Program-made: the position numbers and the translations under genes
Assembly (NCBI GenBank): GCA_050261415.1
Contig: JBLNDG010000220.1
Location: forward strand, 1-45,392
Origin: JBLNDG01 sp050261415
GTDB taxonomy: Bacteria; Bacillota; Clostridia; Lutisporales; Lutisporaceae
Direction: 5' to 3'
Length of the DNA: 45,392 nt
Shown here: positions 24,677-32,128 of the stretch, one piece after another
Numbering within the stretch: position 1 is the first letter of the stretch
How the letters are laid out: each line of letters starts with the position of its first letter
The notes under the pieces: model-generated
Told to the model about the DNA's origin: nothing
Databases searched by the model: none
What the model saw: the letters and a program-made list of their open reading frames with translations, nothing else

Positions 24677-26627
24677 GGTATTAGGCGACAGGTATGAAAT
24701 TATAGAAAAAATAGGCGGCGGCGGAATGGCTTTGGTATATAAGGCCAAGTGCAGGCTTTTAAATAGATTTGTAGCAATTAAAGTACTTAGACCGGAATTC
24801 ACAGAGGATGAGGAATTTGTAAAGAAGTTCAAAAGAGAGGCTCAGTCGGCAGCAAGCCTTTCACATCCGAATATTGTCGGTATATATGATGTAGGAACGG
24901 AAAACAACAACTATTACATAGTAATGGAATATATAAAGGGACAGACACTGAAAGAACTGATAAAGTCAAAAGGAACACTGGGCATTGAATATGCAACGAA
25001 TATAGCCATACAGATATGCTATGCTCTTGAGCACGCCCATAAGAACCATATAGTTCACAGGGATATAAAATCTCATAACATACTCATAAGAGAGGATAAT
25101 TCTGTAAAAGTTACTGACTTCGGCATTGCACGGGCTGTTTCTTCCAGTACAATCACAAACACAGGCAATGTGATAGGGTCAGTGCATTATTTTTCACCGG
25201 AACAGGCCAGAGGCGGATACACTGATGAAAAGTCCGACATATATTCCCTTGGTGTTGTAATGTATGAAATGGTTACAGGAAGGCTCCCCTTTGAAGGGGA
25301 ATCCCCAATTGCTGTAGCGCTTAAGCATATACAGGAGGAGCCGGTAAGGCCATCAAAGCTGAACCCCAGGGTTCCCAAGGCAATTGAGGACATAATATTG
25401 AAATGTATGGAGAAAGAGGTTTCAAAAAGGTACAGCAGTGCCGGAGAAATAATAAATGACCTGAGGCAGTCGCTTGTTATGCCTAATGGGGACTTTGTAA
25501 GGAAGAATAAATTTACTGATGAAAGCACAAGGGTTGTAGAACCAATTAAAATAATAGACAAGGATGCCGCTCTTGCTGAAGCAGATGGAGAGCCTAAAGA
25601 TAAGAAGGCAGTTATAGATGATTATAATATGGAAAGTGTACCTGGTGTACCCGGAGGCGGGGATCAGACGCAGCATAAAAAGAAGAAAAACATAAAGTTT
25701 TTGGCGGCAGCAATTATCGGAGGCCTGCTCCTTGCTCTTCTTGTAGGAGGAGGAATACTCTTTGTCAACAGCTTGTTTGCAGTGAAAGAAGTAGATGTCC
25801 CGGACCTGGTAAACATCACCGAAAACGAAGCAAGAGAAAAGCTCAGTGCTTCCGGGCTCATACTTGAAGTAACAGAGAGGGTCTTCAACAAGGATATTCC
25901 GGAAGGCAAGATAATAAGCCAGAACCCAAAGCCTAATGAAAAAAACAAGATTACAAATCCTATAAAGGTAGTAGTGAGCAAGGGCCCGAGGAAGGTTGTT
26001 GTTCCTAACCTGGTAGGAGAAAGCTATGACAAGGTTGACTTGATACTGGAAAAGGAAGGGCTTGCGGAGGGCAAGTTTGATCAGGAATACAGCGACTATC
26101 CCAACGGCTCTGTTATAAGACAGAGCATTGCAGCAGGTATAAGTGTTGATGAAGGAACGACTATAGACTATGTAATAAGCATAGGTCCCGAATTGTTTGT
26201 TATGCCCACTTATGTCGGTACAAACATAGAAGAGGTAAAAGCCGATTTGATGGTCAAAGACTTGATTTTGGGAAATGTTACTTATGAAAGCAGCACGGAG
26301 TATGCAAAAGATACGGTAATAAGTCAGAGTATCAAAGCAGGTACCGAGGTAAGCAGGAAGAGTGTGGTAGATTTTGTTGTGAGCACAGGGACGGGAGAAA
26401 GCAGCGGCAGTGCCAGCCACAAGCTCAAGGTACCGCTGCCGCAGAACCTGGATAGTATGAAGGTGACTGTATATAAGGTACAGAATGATATAAGCACTAA
26501 AATCTATGAAGGTACCAATGTACCTTCCGACAGTCCGTTGATGATACCTGTCAGTGGAGAAGGTACTGTTACATTTGAAGTATATATAAATGATACTTTG
26601 TTTCAGCGATATACTTATTCATTCTAG
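24666..26627 (+). CDS. prkC: Serine/threonine protein kinase PrkC with three PASTA repeats
   Basis: This membrane kinase senses muropeptides or lipid II through extracellular PASTA domains and controls growth, cell-wall metabolism and spore germination. It has 653 residues: a cytoplasmic kinase domain with GGGGMALVY, catalytic lysine K39 in AIKVL, HRDIKSHN (D133), DFGIAR (D151) and SPEQARG; one membrane span (about 343-368); PASTA repeats at about 373-440, 441-507 and 508-575; and an extra 80-residue extracellular tail. GTG 24666 is favoured since AGGGTGG lies upstream; GTG 24654 is an in-frame alternative. Confidence 0.95.
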   Translation: MIGKVLGDRYEIIEKIGGGGMALVYKAKCRLLNRFVAIKVLRPEFTEDEEFVKKFKREAQSAASLSHPNIVGIYDVGTENNNYYIVMEYIKGQTLKELIKSKGTLGIEYATNIAIQICYALEHAHKNHIVHRDIKSHNILIREDNSVKVTDFGIARAVSSSTITNTGNVIGSVHYFSPEQARGGYTDEKSDIYSLGVVMYEMVTGRLPFEGESPIAVALKHIQEEPVRPSKLNPRVPKAIEDIILKCMEKEVSKRYSSAGEIINDLRQSLVMPNGDFVRKNKFTDESTRVVEPIKIIDKDAALAEADGEPKDKKAVIDDYNMESVPGVPGGGDQTQHKKKKNIKFLAAAIIGGLLLALLVGGGILFVNSLFAVKEVDVPDLVNITENEAREKLSASGLILEVTERVFNKDIPEGKIISQNPKPNEKNKITNPIKVVVSKGPRKVVVPNLVGESYDKVDLILEKEGLAEGKFDQEYSDYPNGSVIRQSIAAGISVDEGTTIDYVISIGPELFVMPTYVGTNIEEVKADLMVKDLILGNVTYESSTEYAKDTVISQSIKAGTEVSRKSVVDFVVSTGTGESSGSASHKLKVPLPQNLDSMKVTVYKVQNDISTKIYEGTNVPSDSPLMIPVSGEGTVTFEVYINDTLFQRYTYSF

Positions 26628-26674
26628 TATAAAAACAAAACGGTGCACCAGCTGTAAAACTTAGGAGGGAACTT

Positions 26675-27547
26675 ATGCTGAGGGGTGTTATAGCAAAGGG
26701 CATCGGGGGTTTCTATTACGTTGTTACCGGGAAGGGAACCTTTGAATGCCGTGCAAGGGGAAAATTCAGGTTAAAAAACATAACACCTTTGATTGGCGAT
26801 AACGTCGAAATTGAAGAAGATGAAAAAACCGGTCAGGGTTATATTGTTCAAATTGAAGAAAGGAAAAATCAGCTTATAAGGCCTACTGTTGCAAACATCG
26901 ACCAGGTAATAATAGTGTTTGCCGCAAAAAAACCTGATATAAATATGATTCTGCTTCAGAAATTTCTTGTATATGCCGAATACAAGAAATTGAGCATTGT
27001 GGTATGCATTAATAAAATCGACCTGGATGAGGACAAGGCGTATATGGAAGTAGCGGAAATGCTCAGAAGCATACCCTACATGGTTATTGAAACCAGTGTG
27101 AAAGCCAATATCGGAATAGATGAGCTGAAGGATCTGCTTAAAGATAAGGTTTCGGTATTTGCAGGTCCTTCCGGAGCCGGAAAGTCATCTATGCTGAATG
27201 CAATACAGCCGGGATTGCAATTAAAAACCGGCGACCTAAGCAAAAAAATAGACAGGGGCACTCATACCACCAGGCATGCAGAGCTTATAAAGCTTGACAT
27301 GAGAGGAATGGTTGCAGATACACCCGGTTTTACTTCCCTGAATATCAACGAAATAGAAGCAGATAAACTGCAAAATTATTTTCCCGAGTTTGAGAGTTTT
27401 ATCAACTGTAGATTCCCAAACTGCCTGCATGACAGCGAACCTGAGTGTGGAGTGAAGGAAGCTCTTGAAGAAGGAAAAATCAGCAGAACAAGGTACGGCT
27501 TCTATATATCATTATTAAGTAATTTGAAGGGCAATAGGAGGTATTAA
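26675..27547 (+). CDS. rsgA: Ribosome small-subunit GTPase RsgA
   Basis: This circularly permuted GTPase helps late maturation of the 30S subunit. It has 290 residues: an N-terminal OB fold, the permuted G domain with NKID (113-116) before the P-loop GPSGAGKSS (164-172) and DTPG (215-218), and a C-terminal zinc finger (C245, C250, H252, C258). A strong AGGAGG precedes the start. The prkC-rsgA-rpe-thiN order is as in B. subtilis. Confidence 0.96.
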   Translation: MLRGVIAKGIGGFYYVVTGKGTFECRARGKFRLKNITPLIGDNVEIEEDEKTGQGYIVQIEERKNQLIRPTVANIDQVIIVFAAKKPDINMILLQKFLVYAEYKKLSIVVCINKIDLDEDKAYMEVAEMLRSIPYMVIETSVKANIGIDELKDLLKDKVSVFAGPSGAGKSSMLNAIQPGLQLKTGDLSKKIDRGTHTTRHAELIKLDMRGMVADTPGFTSLNINEIEADKLQNYFPEFESFINCRFPNCLHDSEPECGVKEALEEGKISRTRYGFYISLLSNLKGNRRY

Positions 27548-27548
27548 A

Positions 27549-28205
27549 TTGATAAAGATAGCACCGTCAATATTATCTGCAGATTTTGCAAATCTTGAGA
27601 GGGATATCAGGACAGTGGAGGCTGCAGGTGCTGATATGCTCCATATTGACGTAATGGACGGCCATTTCGTGCCCAACATAACAATAGGGCATCCGGTGGT
27701 CAAAAGCTTGAGAAGTGTGAGCAGGCTCCTCTTTGATGTACACCTTATGATTGAGAAGCCGGAGAACTTCATAGGAGATTTTGCTGCAAGCGGTGCGGAT
27801 ATAATTACTGTCCATGCAGAAGCGACAAACCATTTGCACAGGCTCGTACAGATGATAAAAGATGAGGGATTGAAGGCAGGCGTTGCATTGAACCCGGCTA
27901 CACCTGTCAATATACTGGAACATATAATATATGATATTGACATGGTGCTTGTGATGAGTGTGAACCCGGGATTTGGCGGACAAAAATTCATTAGCTCTGT
28001 TTATGATAAGATAGCCCTTGTAAAGGGTCTCATTGACAGCAAGGGTCTGAATGTAGACCTGGAGGTTGATGGCGGTGTTGGACCTGATAATGTGCATATG
28101 GTTGCTGAATGCGGGGCAAATATTATTGTGGCAGGCTCCGCCGTATTCAATTCCAAGGATATTCCGGGAACAATAAAAATAATGAAGGAAGCGGGCAGCA
28201 GATAA
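27549..28205 (+). CDS. rpe: Ribulose-phosphate 3-epimerase
   Basis: It interconverts ribulose 5-phosphate and xylulose 5-phosphate in the pentose phosphate pathway. It has 218 residues as a TIM barrel, with IAPSILSADFANL at the start, HIDVMDGHFVPN, DVHLMI, and the phosphate-binding MSVNPGFGGQKFI. The start is TTG 27549, one base after the rsgA stop, with TAGGAGGT from the end of rsgA as ribosome site. Confidence 0.96.
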   Translation: MIKIAPSILSADFANLERDIRTVEAAGADMLHIDVMDGHFVPNITIGHPVVKSLRSVSRLLFDVHLMIEKPENFIGDFAASGADIITVHAEATNHLHRLVQMIKDEGLKAGVALNPATPVNILEHIIYDIDMVLVMSVNPGFGGQKFISSVYDKIALVKGLIDSKGLNVDLEVDGGVGPDNVHMVAECGANIIVAGSAVFNSKDIPGTIKIMKEAGSR

Positions 28206-28208
28206 AGG

Positions 28209-28841
28209 ATGAAAACAGTTATTATAAGCAGCGGAGAGATAAAGGATTATGATTTTTGCAGGGAAATTCTGAGTACTGCTGATTATGTAATTTGTGCCGA
28301 CGGGGGAACAAGACACGCCTACAATATGAATATTACCCCTGATATCATAATGGGTGATATGGATTCTTCAGATGTCAGCTATATCAAGTACTATGAGGAA
28401 AAAGGGGTATCCCTGAAGAAGTATTCCCCGGACAAGGACAAGACGGACACGCAGCTTTGCCTTGAATATGCGTTGGAATTTTCCAGTGAAGTAGTGCTTT
28501 TAGGGGCTACAGGGAGCCGCATAGACCATATGCTTGCCAATATATCACTGCTGATGCTTGGCTTGGAGAAGAATATAAAGGTCAGCATGGCAGACGATAA
28601 AAACCGGATTTATCTTATAAAGGACTCTATTATGCTGAGCGGCGCAAAGGGAGATTATTTTTCACTGATACCCTTTACCGGCAATGTTGAGGGCGTATGT
28701 ACAGAGGGAGCTCACTATGAACTGCATGATGCACTGATGGAGCAAGGCAGTTCATACGGAGTCAGCAATTATTTTGAAGGGGATACTGTAAAGGTAAGCA
28801 TCAAGAAAGGCTATATGCTGGTAATCAAGTCGGAAGACTAA
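28209..28841 (+). CDS. thiN: Thiamine pyrophosphokinase
   Basis: It transfers pyrophosphate from ATP to thiamine, making thiamine diphosphate. It has 210 residues; the catalytic motifs are the ADGGTRHAY region, IMGDMDSSD and the KTDTQLCLEYA motif, followed by GATGSRIDHMLANI. The start is three bases after the rpe stop. It is the last gene of the long operon and is followed by a clear terminator. No TPP riboswitch is present nearby. Confidence 0.95.
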   Translation: MKTVIISSGEIKDYDFCREILSTADYVICADGGTRHAYNMNITPDIIMGDMDSSDVSYIKYYEEKGVSLKKYSPDKDKTDTQLCLEYALEFSSEVVLLGATGSRIDHMLANISLLMLGLEKNIKVSMADDKNRIYLIKDSIMLSGAKGDYFSLIPFTGNVEGVCTEGAHYELHDALMEQGSSYGVSNYFEGDTVKVSIKKGYMLVIKSED

Positions 28842-28873
28842 ATCAAAAAAATAAACTTTTCTGTGTCAAATTT

Positions 28874-28909
28874 AACTCTGCATTAGTATTATATAATGTA
28901 GAGTTTTTT
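28874..28909 (+). terminator. Intrinsic terminator after thiN
   Basis: AACTCT-G-CATTA (28874-28885) pairs with TAATG-T-AGAGTT (28894-28905), 12 pairs including one G-U, and continues into six T residues. Confidence 0.88.
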
Positions 28910-28926
28910 CATTGGGGGGAATCGAT

Positions 28927-29082
28927 ATGAAGTACACCTTCAAAAGATATGCAGGCTGTTTGTGCATTATACTGGCAATTTTTCTTGTATCAAGATTCCT
29001 TCCGGCAGCACTGTGGTATTTCACAGTTGTGGCCGCCATAGCAATGATCGGATACCTTCTGTACAACTCCTTATACATATAG
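28927..29082 (+). CDS. Small membrane protein of unknown function (51 residues)
   Basis: GGGGGGA precedes ATG 28927 with good spacing. The 51-residue product starts with a basic segment (M-K-Y-T-F-K-R-Y) and has two hydrophobic stretches (about 10-24 and 28-48), so it is probably a two-span membrane peptide with no catalytic motif. I do not recognise the family. It lies between the thiN terminator and an AT-rich hairpin (AACTTTTTTGT/ACAAAAAGTT, about 29097-29120), so it may be a monocistronic gene, although no clear promoter fits in the 17-base gap and read-through from thiN is likely. Confidence 0.6.
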   Translation: MKYTFKRYAGCLCIILAIFLVSRFLPAALWYFTVVAAIAMIGYLLYNSLYI

Positions 29083-29133
29083 ACTCGAGTGCCTGAACTT
29101 TTTTGTTTCACAAAAAGTTTTGCACTTTATATG

Positions 29134-29184
29134 TAAAACATAATATTTGCAGCATTTCATTCATTGCAAATATTATGAGTTTTA
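29134..29184. repeat. Long AT-rich inverted repeat between two small membrane protein genes
   Basis: TAAAAC-ATAATATTTGCA (29134-29151) pairs with 29165-29184 (TGCAAATATTAT-GA-GTTTTA), leaving a two-base bulge and a 13-base loop. There is an A run on one side and a T run on the other, so it could act as a weak terminator on either strand. The second small gene begins 21 bases later. Confidence 0.5.
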
Positions 29185-29204
29185 TCACTAGGAGGTAAAT
29201 AACT

Positions 29205-29357
29205 ATGAGCTTATTTAAAAGAAGGAGGCTAATTGGTTTCCTTGCTCTATGCATTGGGGTCGGTATTCTGTTTGCAATTCTGGTGCCGACAATTGGCTGG
29301 ATATTGTTTTCTGCTATTTGCCTGATATGCATAGGCGTGTTTCTTCTCCGGTGTTAG
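29205..29357 (+). CDS. Small membrane protein of unknown function (50 residues)
   Basis: A strong AGGAGGT lies before ATG 29205. The product has 50 residues: a basic start (M-S-L-F-K-R-R-R) and two hydrophobic helices (about 9-26 and 29-48) joined by a short turn containing proline (V-P-T-I-G-W), ending R-C. Design and size resemble the preceding 51-residue peptide, but the sequences do not obviously align. The good ribosome site, the typical membrane composition and the shared terminator at 29383 support a real gene; function is unknown. Confidence 0.65.
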   Translation: MSLFKRRRLIGFLALCIGVGILFAILVPTIGWILFSAICLICIGVFLLRC

Positions 29358-29382
29358 AGAATTATATGTTCCAAAAAAGATT

Positions 29383-29405
29383 AAAAAGCGCGTTCCCGCG
29401 CTTTT
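29383..29405. terminator. Bidirectional terminator between the small membrane gene and rpmB
   Basis: AAAAGCGCG pairs with CGCGCTTTT around TTCC. It has an A run and a T run on the two sides and so serves both the plus-strand small gene and minus-strand rpmB. Confidence 0.9.
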
Positions 29406-29407
29406 AA

Positions 29408-29599
29408 CTACACCGCTCTTTGTACTTTACCTGATCTTAAGCATCTAGTGCATACATGCAATCTCTGTGGAGTACCGTTAACTATAGCTCTTACAGTCCT
29501 GATATTTGGAAGCCAGGTTCTGCGAGAATGTCTGTTTGAGTGACTGACCTTATTTCCGGAAACCATACCTTTTCCGCAAACTTCGCAATGTCTTGCCAT
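29408..29599 (-). CDS. rpmB: 50S ribosomal protein L28
   Basis: This large-subunit protein has 63 residues and the zinc-binding form: CEVC at the start and CTRCLRSGKV near the end. ATG 29599 follows GGAGGTG on the minus strand; an upstream in-frame ATG would add eight residues before the conserved M-A-R-H-C. Position between thiN and the asp23-type gene, on the opposite strand, matches B. subtilis. Confidence 0.96.
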   Translation of the reverse strand: MARHCEVCGKGMVSGNKVSHSNRHSRRTWLPNIRTVRAIVNGTPQRLHVCTRCLRSGKVQRAV

Positions 29600-29717
29600 G
29601 AAATACACCTCCTTCAGTAACAAGCCTCAAATTACACAGAATATATCAAATTCTGAAGCATAATTTGCTCTGCCATTTATTAATGGATTTTCAATAGAAC
29701 TTCATAAAAACAAATAT

Positions 29718-29746
29718 ATTTTAACATAACACAGTATAAATGGCAA
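29718..29746 (-). promoter_or_regulatory. Promoter of rpmB
   Basis: On the minus strand TTGCCA (29746-29741), a 17-base spacer and TAAAAT (29723-29718) form a strong sigma-A promoter 119 bases before the rpmB start. Confidence 0.65.
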
Positions 29747-29859
29747 CTATATAATAGAAAAATAATATAATATATGGTAGGACAAGCTTTTACAACTTTT
29801 TCCCCTACTGCAATTAATCGTATTATATACATATTTCCAAACAAATATTATATTATTTG

Positions 29860-29888
29860 TTGAAGAATATATACATATAATATAAAAT
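29860..29888 (+). promoter_or_regulatory. Promoter of the asp23-type gene
   Basis: TTGAAG (29860-29865), a 17-base spacer and TAAAAT (29883-29888). The predicted RNA would start at about 29895, within the left arm of a stem ATAAAAGGC/GCCTTTTAT (29891-29899/29927-29935) that encloses the small hairpin CAATTAAAAATTG. The rest of the 372-base gap to rpmB is AT-rich and contains nothing else I can name. Confidence 0.5.
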
Positions 29889-29971
29889 ATATAAAAGGCG
29901 ACAATTAAAAATTGGTATTTAAGGAAGCCTTTTATGAAATGCATTATTAATAATAAGCAGGAGGAGATAAC

Positions 29972-30322
29972 ATGGCTGCAAGATACAAGACACAATACGG
30001 CGAGGTTAATATATCAGATGATGTTTTATCTACAATAGCAGGCCTTGCAACTACTGAATGCTATGGTATAGTTGGCATGGCAAGTAAAAATGCAAAAGAT
30101 GGATTAGTTGAACTCCTGAAGAGGGATAACCTGGCAAAGGGCGTTAAAGTTACTGCTGAAAATGAAGAGATAATTATTGATTTATTTATAGTTGTCGAAT
30201 TCGGAACCAAAATATCCACTGTTGCAGATAACATAATCAGTAAGGTAAAATATACAGTGGAAAATCTTACAGGTCTCAAGGTGAAGAAAGTAAATATCAA
30301 TGTACAGGGCGTAAGAGTATAG
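29972..30322 (+). CDS. Asp23/Gls24 family envelope-stress protein (YloU)
   Basis: Asp23 proteins are abundant, membrane-associated proteins linked to cell-envelope stress in staphylococci. It has 116 residues with the conserved core ISDDVLSTIAGLATTECYG, the GVKVTAENEEIIIDL strand region and a C-terminal VKKVNINVQGVRV. AGGAGGAGA precedes the start. It is paired with the DhaL-type gene, as yloU-yloV in B. subtilis. Its exact function is unknown. Confidence 0.92.
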   Translation: MAARYKTQYGEVNISDDVLSTIAGLATTECYGIVGMASKNAKDGLVELLKRDNLAKGVKVTAENEEIIIDLFIVVEFGTKISTVADNIISKVKYTVENLTGLKVKKVNINVQGVRV

Positions 30323-30343
30323 CTCTATAAGGAGGTTCACATT

Positions 30344-31999
30344 TTGTCAACACAACATATTGAGGGTACGCAACTAAAAAACATGATAATTTCCGGTGCA
30401 AACAACCTTGAAAACAATAAGGCCCTAGTTAATGCACTCAATGTATTCCCGGTACCTGACGGAGATACGGGCACGAATATGTCGCTCACCATACAATCGG
30501 CGGTAAAGGAAATAAAGAATGCAAGGGATAATGAACTGTATACAATTGCAGAAGCTGCCGCAAATGGATCTCTTATGGGAGCCAGAGGGAACTCCGGAGT
30601 TATACTGTCACAGATATTTAGAGGCTTTGCAAAAGCAATGAAAACTGATAGTGAAGTTAATATAAAGGTTCTGGCCAATGCCTTAATGGAGGGCTCCAAT
30701 ACAGCCTATAAAGCCATTATGAAACCGACTGAAGGAACTATATTAACTGTTATCAGGGAAACCGGAGAACATGCTGTCAAGATTGCCGACCGCTGCAGTG
30801 ATGCACTTGCCCTAATGGAAGAAGTGGTTATCAAGGCGAACAAGGTGCTGGAAAAGACACCCGAAATGCTGCCGGTACTTAAAAATGCAGGTGTGGTTGA
30901 TGCTGGCGGCAAAGGGCTGATATATATTCTGGAGGGTATGTATCAAGCACTGAAAACAGGTGCTCTTGTGGAATTGAATCCCGAATCGGAAATGGAAATG
31001 CAGGCCCAGCTGGTTGATAAACCCGTTTTTATTGATGGAGAAATTCGTTTCGGTTATTGCACCGAGTTTTTCATAAAAGCAAAACAGATAGACAGGGAAA
31101 AGTACAAAAATGCCATTGCCGACTTGGGAGATTCACAGGTGGTTGTAGGGGATGAAAACCTTGTTAAGGTTCATATACATACGAACAACCCCGGGAAGGT
31201 GCTTGAACTGGCTCTACAGCATGGTGAACTGTCAAAGATTAAGATTGACAATATGAGAGAGCAGCACAGGGCGCTGCTGGTTAAGGAAGAAGATTTTAAG
31301 GCCGCCCAGGAGGAAGAAAGCAAGGCAGAGGATGCTCCAATGGAAAAATACGGAGCAGTTACTGTAGCGATGGGTGAAGGTATTTCAGACATTTTCAGGG
31401 ACTTGGGCGCAAATGAAATAATTGAGGGTGGACAAACTATGAACCCAAGTACGGAGGATATCCTGAAGAGCGTTAATAAGGTTAACGCTGAGAATGTTTT
31501 CATATTCCCAAATAACAGCAATATAATATTGGCAGCCAATCAGGCCAAATCGCTCTCCAAGAAAAATGTTGCAGTAGCTCCGACAAAGACAATACCTCAG
31601 GGTATTGCAGCAATAATGGCTTTGGACTATGACAGAAGCATTGAAGAAAATATAAAAAAAATAGAAAAGGCTATTACCGGCGTTAAATCAGGTCTTATTA
31701 CATATGCAGTCAGAAATTCTACCTTTGACGGAATAAACATAGAGGAAGGCAACATACTCGGAATGGTGGAGGGCAAGATAAAGAACGTAGGCGAGAATAC
31801 GCTGGAAGTAAGCACAAACATACTGGCTGAAATGGTTGATGAGGATTCTTCACTGATATCCATTTACTATGGCAATGATATTACTGAGGAAGAAGCTCAA
31901 AAGCTCGTTGATCATATAGGTGAGACATACCCGGATTGTGAAATTGAACTGCATTATGGAGGACAGCCGCTTTACTACTACATATTATCAGTTGAATAG
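30344..31999 (+). CDS. DhaL/DAK2-domain protein, FakA-like fatty acid kinase (YloV)
   Basis: FakA phosphorylates fatty acids bound to FakB proteins so they can enter phospholipid synthesis. It has 551 residues: an N-terminal DhaL nucleotide domain with the magnesium aspartates in PVPDGDTGTNMSLT (37-50) and GSLMGARGNSGVILSQI, a middle domain, and a C-terminal DegV-like domain. The start is TTG 30344 behind AAGGAGGT. FakB, the required partner, is not in this window. The length and domain order match the family well. Confidence 0.9.
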   Translation: MSTQHIEGTQLKNMIISGANNLENNKALVNALNVFPVPDGDTGTNMSLTIQSAVKEIKNARDNELYTIAEAAANGSLMGARGNSGVILSQIFRGFAKAMKTDSEVNIKVLANALMEGSNTAYKAIMKPTEGTILTVIRETGEHAVKIADRCSDALALMEEVVIKANKVLEKTPEMLPVLKNAGVVDAGGKGLIYILEGMYQALKTGALVELNPESEMEMQAQLVDKPVFIDGEIRFGYCTEFFIKAKQIDREKYKNAIADLGDSQVVVGDENLVKVHIHTNNPGKVLELALQHGELSKIKIDNMREQHRALLVKEEDFKAAQEEESKAEDAPMEKYGAVTVAMGEGISDIFRDLGANEIIEGGQTMNPSTEDILKSVNKVNAENVFIFPNNSNIILAANQAKSLSKKNVAVAPTKTIPQGIAAIMALDYDRSIEENIKKIEKAITGVKSGLITYAVRNSTFDGINIEEGNILGMVEGKIKNVGENTLEVSTNILAEMVDEDSSLISIYYGNDITEEEAQKLVDHIGETYPDCEIELHYGGQPLYYYILSVE

Positions 32000-32021
32000 A
32001 AAATTTTAAATATAGGTATAT

Positions 32022-32062
32022 AATGCGTAATTCCTAAATAGGATTTACGCATTCATTTTTTT
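32022..32062 (+). terminator. Intrinsic terminator before recG
   Basis: AATGCGTAA (32022-32030) with TTACGCATT, plus the inner TCCT/AGGA pairing, makes a long stem followed by CA and a run of eight T residues. Confidence 0.85.
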
Positions 32063-32128
32063 TGTTATATAATATTTTTATATGAGGTTGATTGTATCAC
32101 TTTATAACGATCTAAGTGAGGTGTACAA

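Noticed and set aside
28209..28960. A TPP riboswitch expected near thiN
   Set aside because: No CTGAGA-type TPP core is present; thiN is translated as part of the long operon.
29640..29890. A small gene in the AT-rich gap between rpmB and the asp23-type gene
   Set aside because: Open frames on both strands lack ribosome sites and run through the promoters of both flanking genes.
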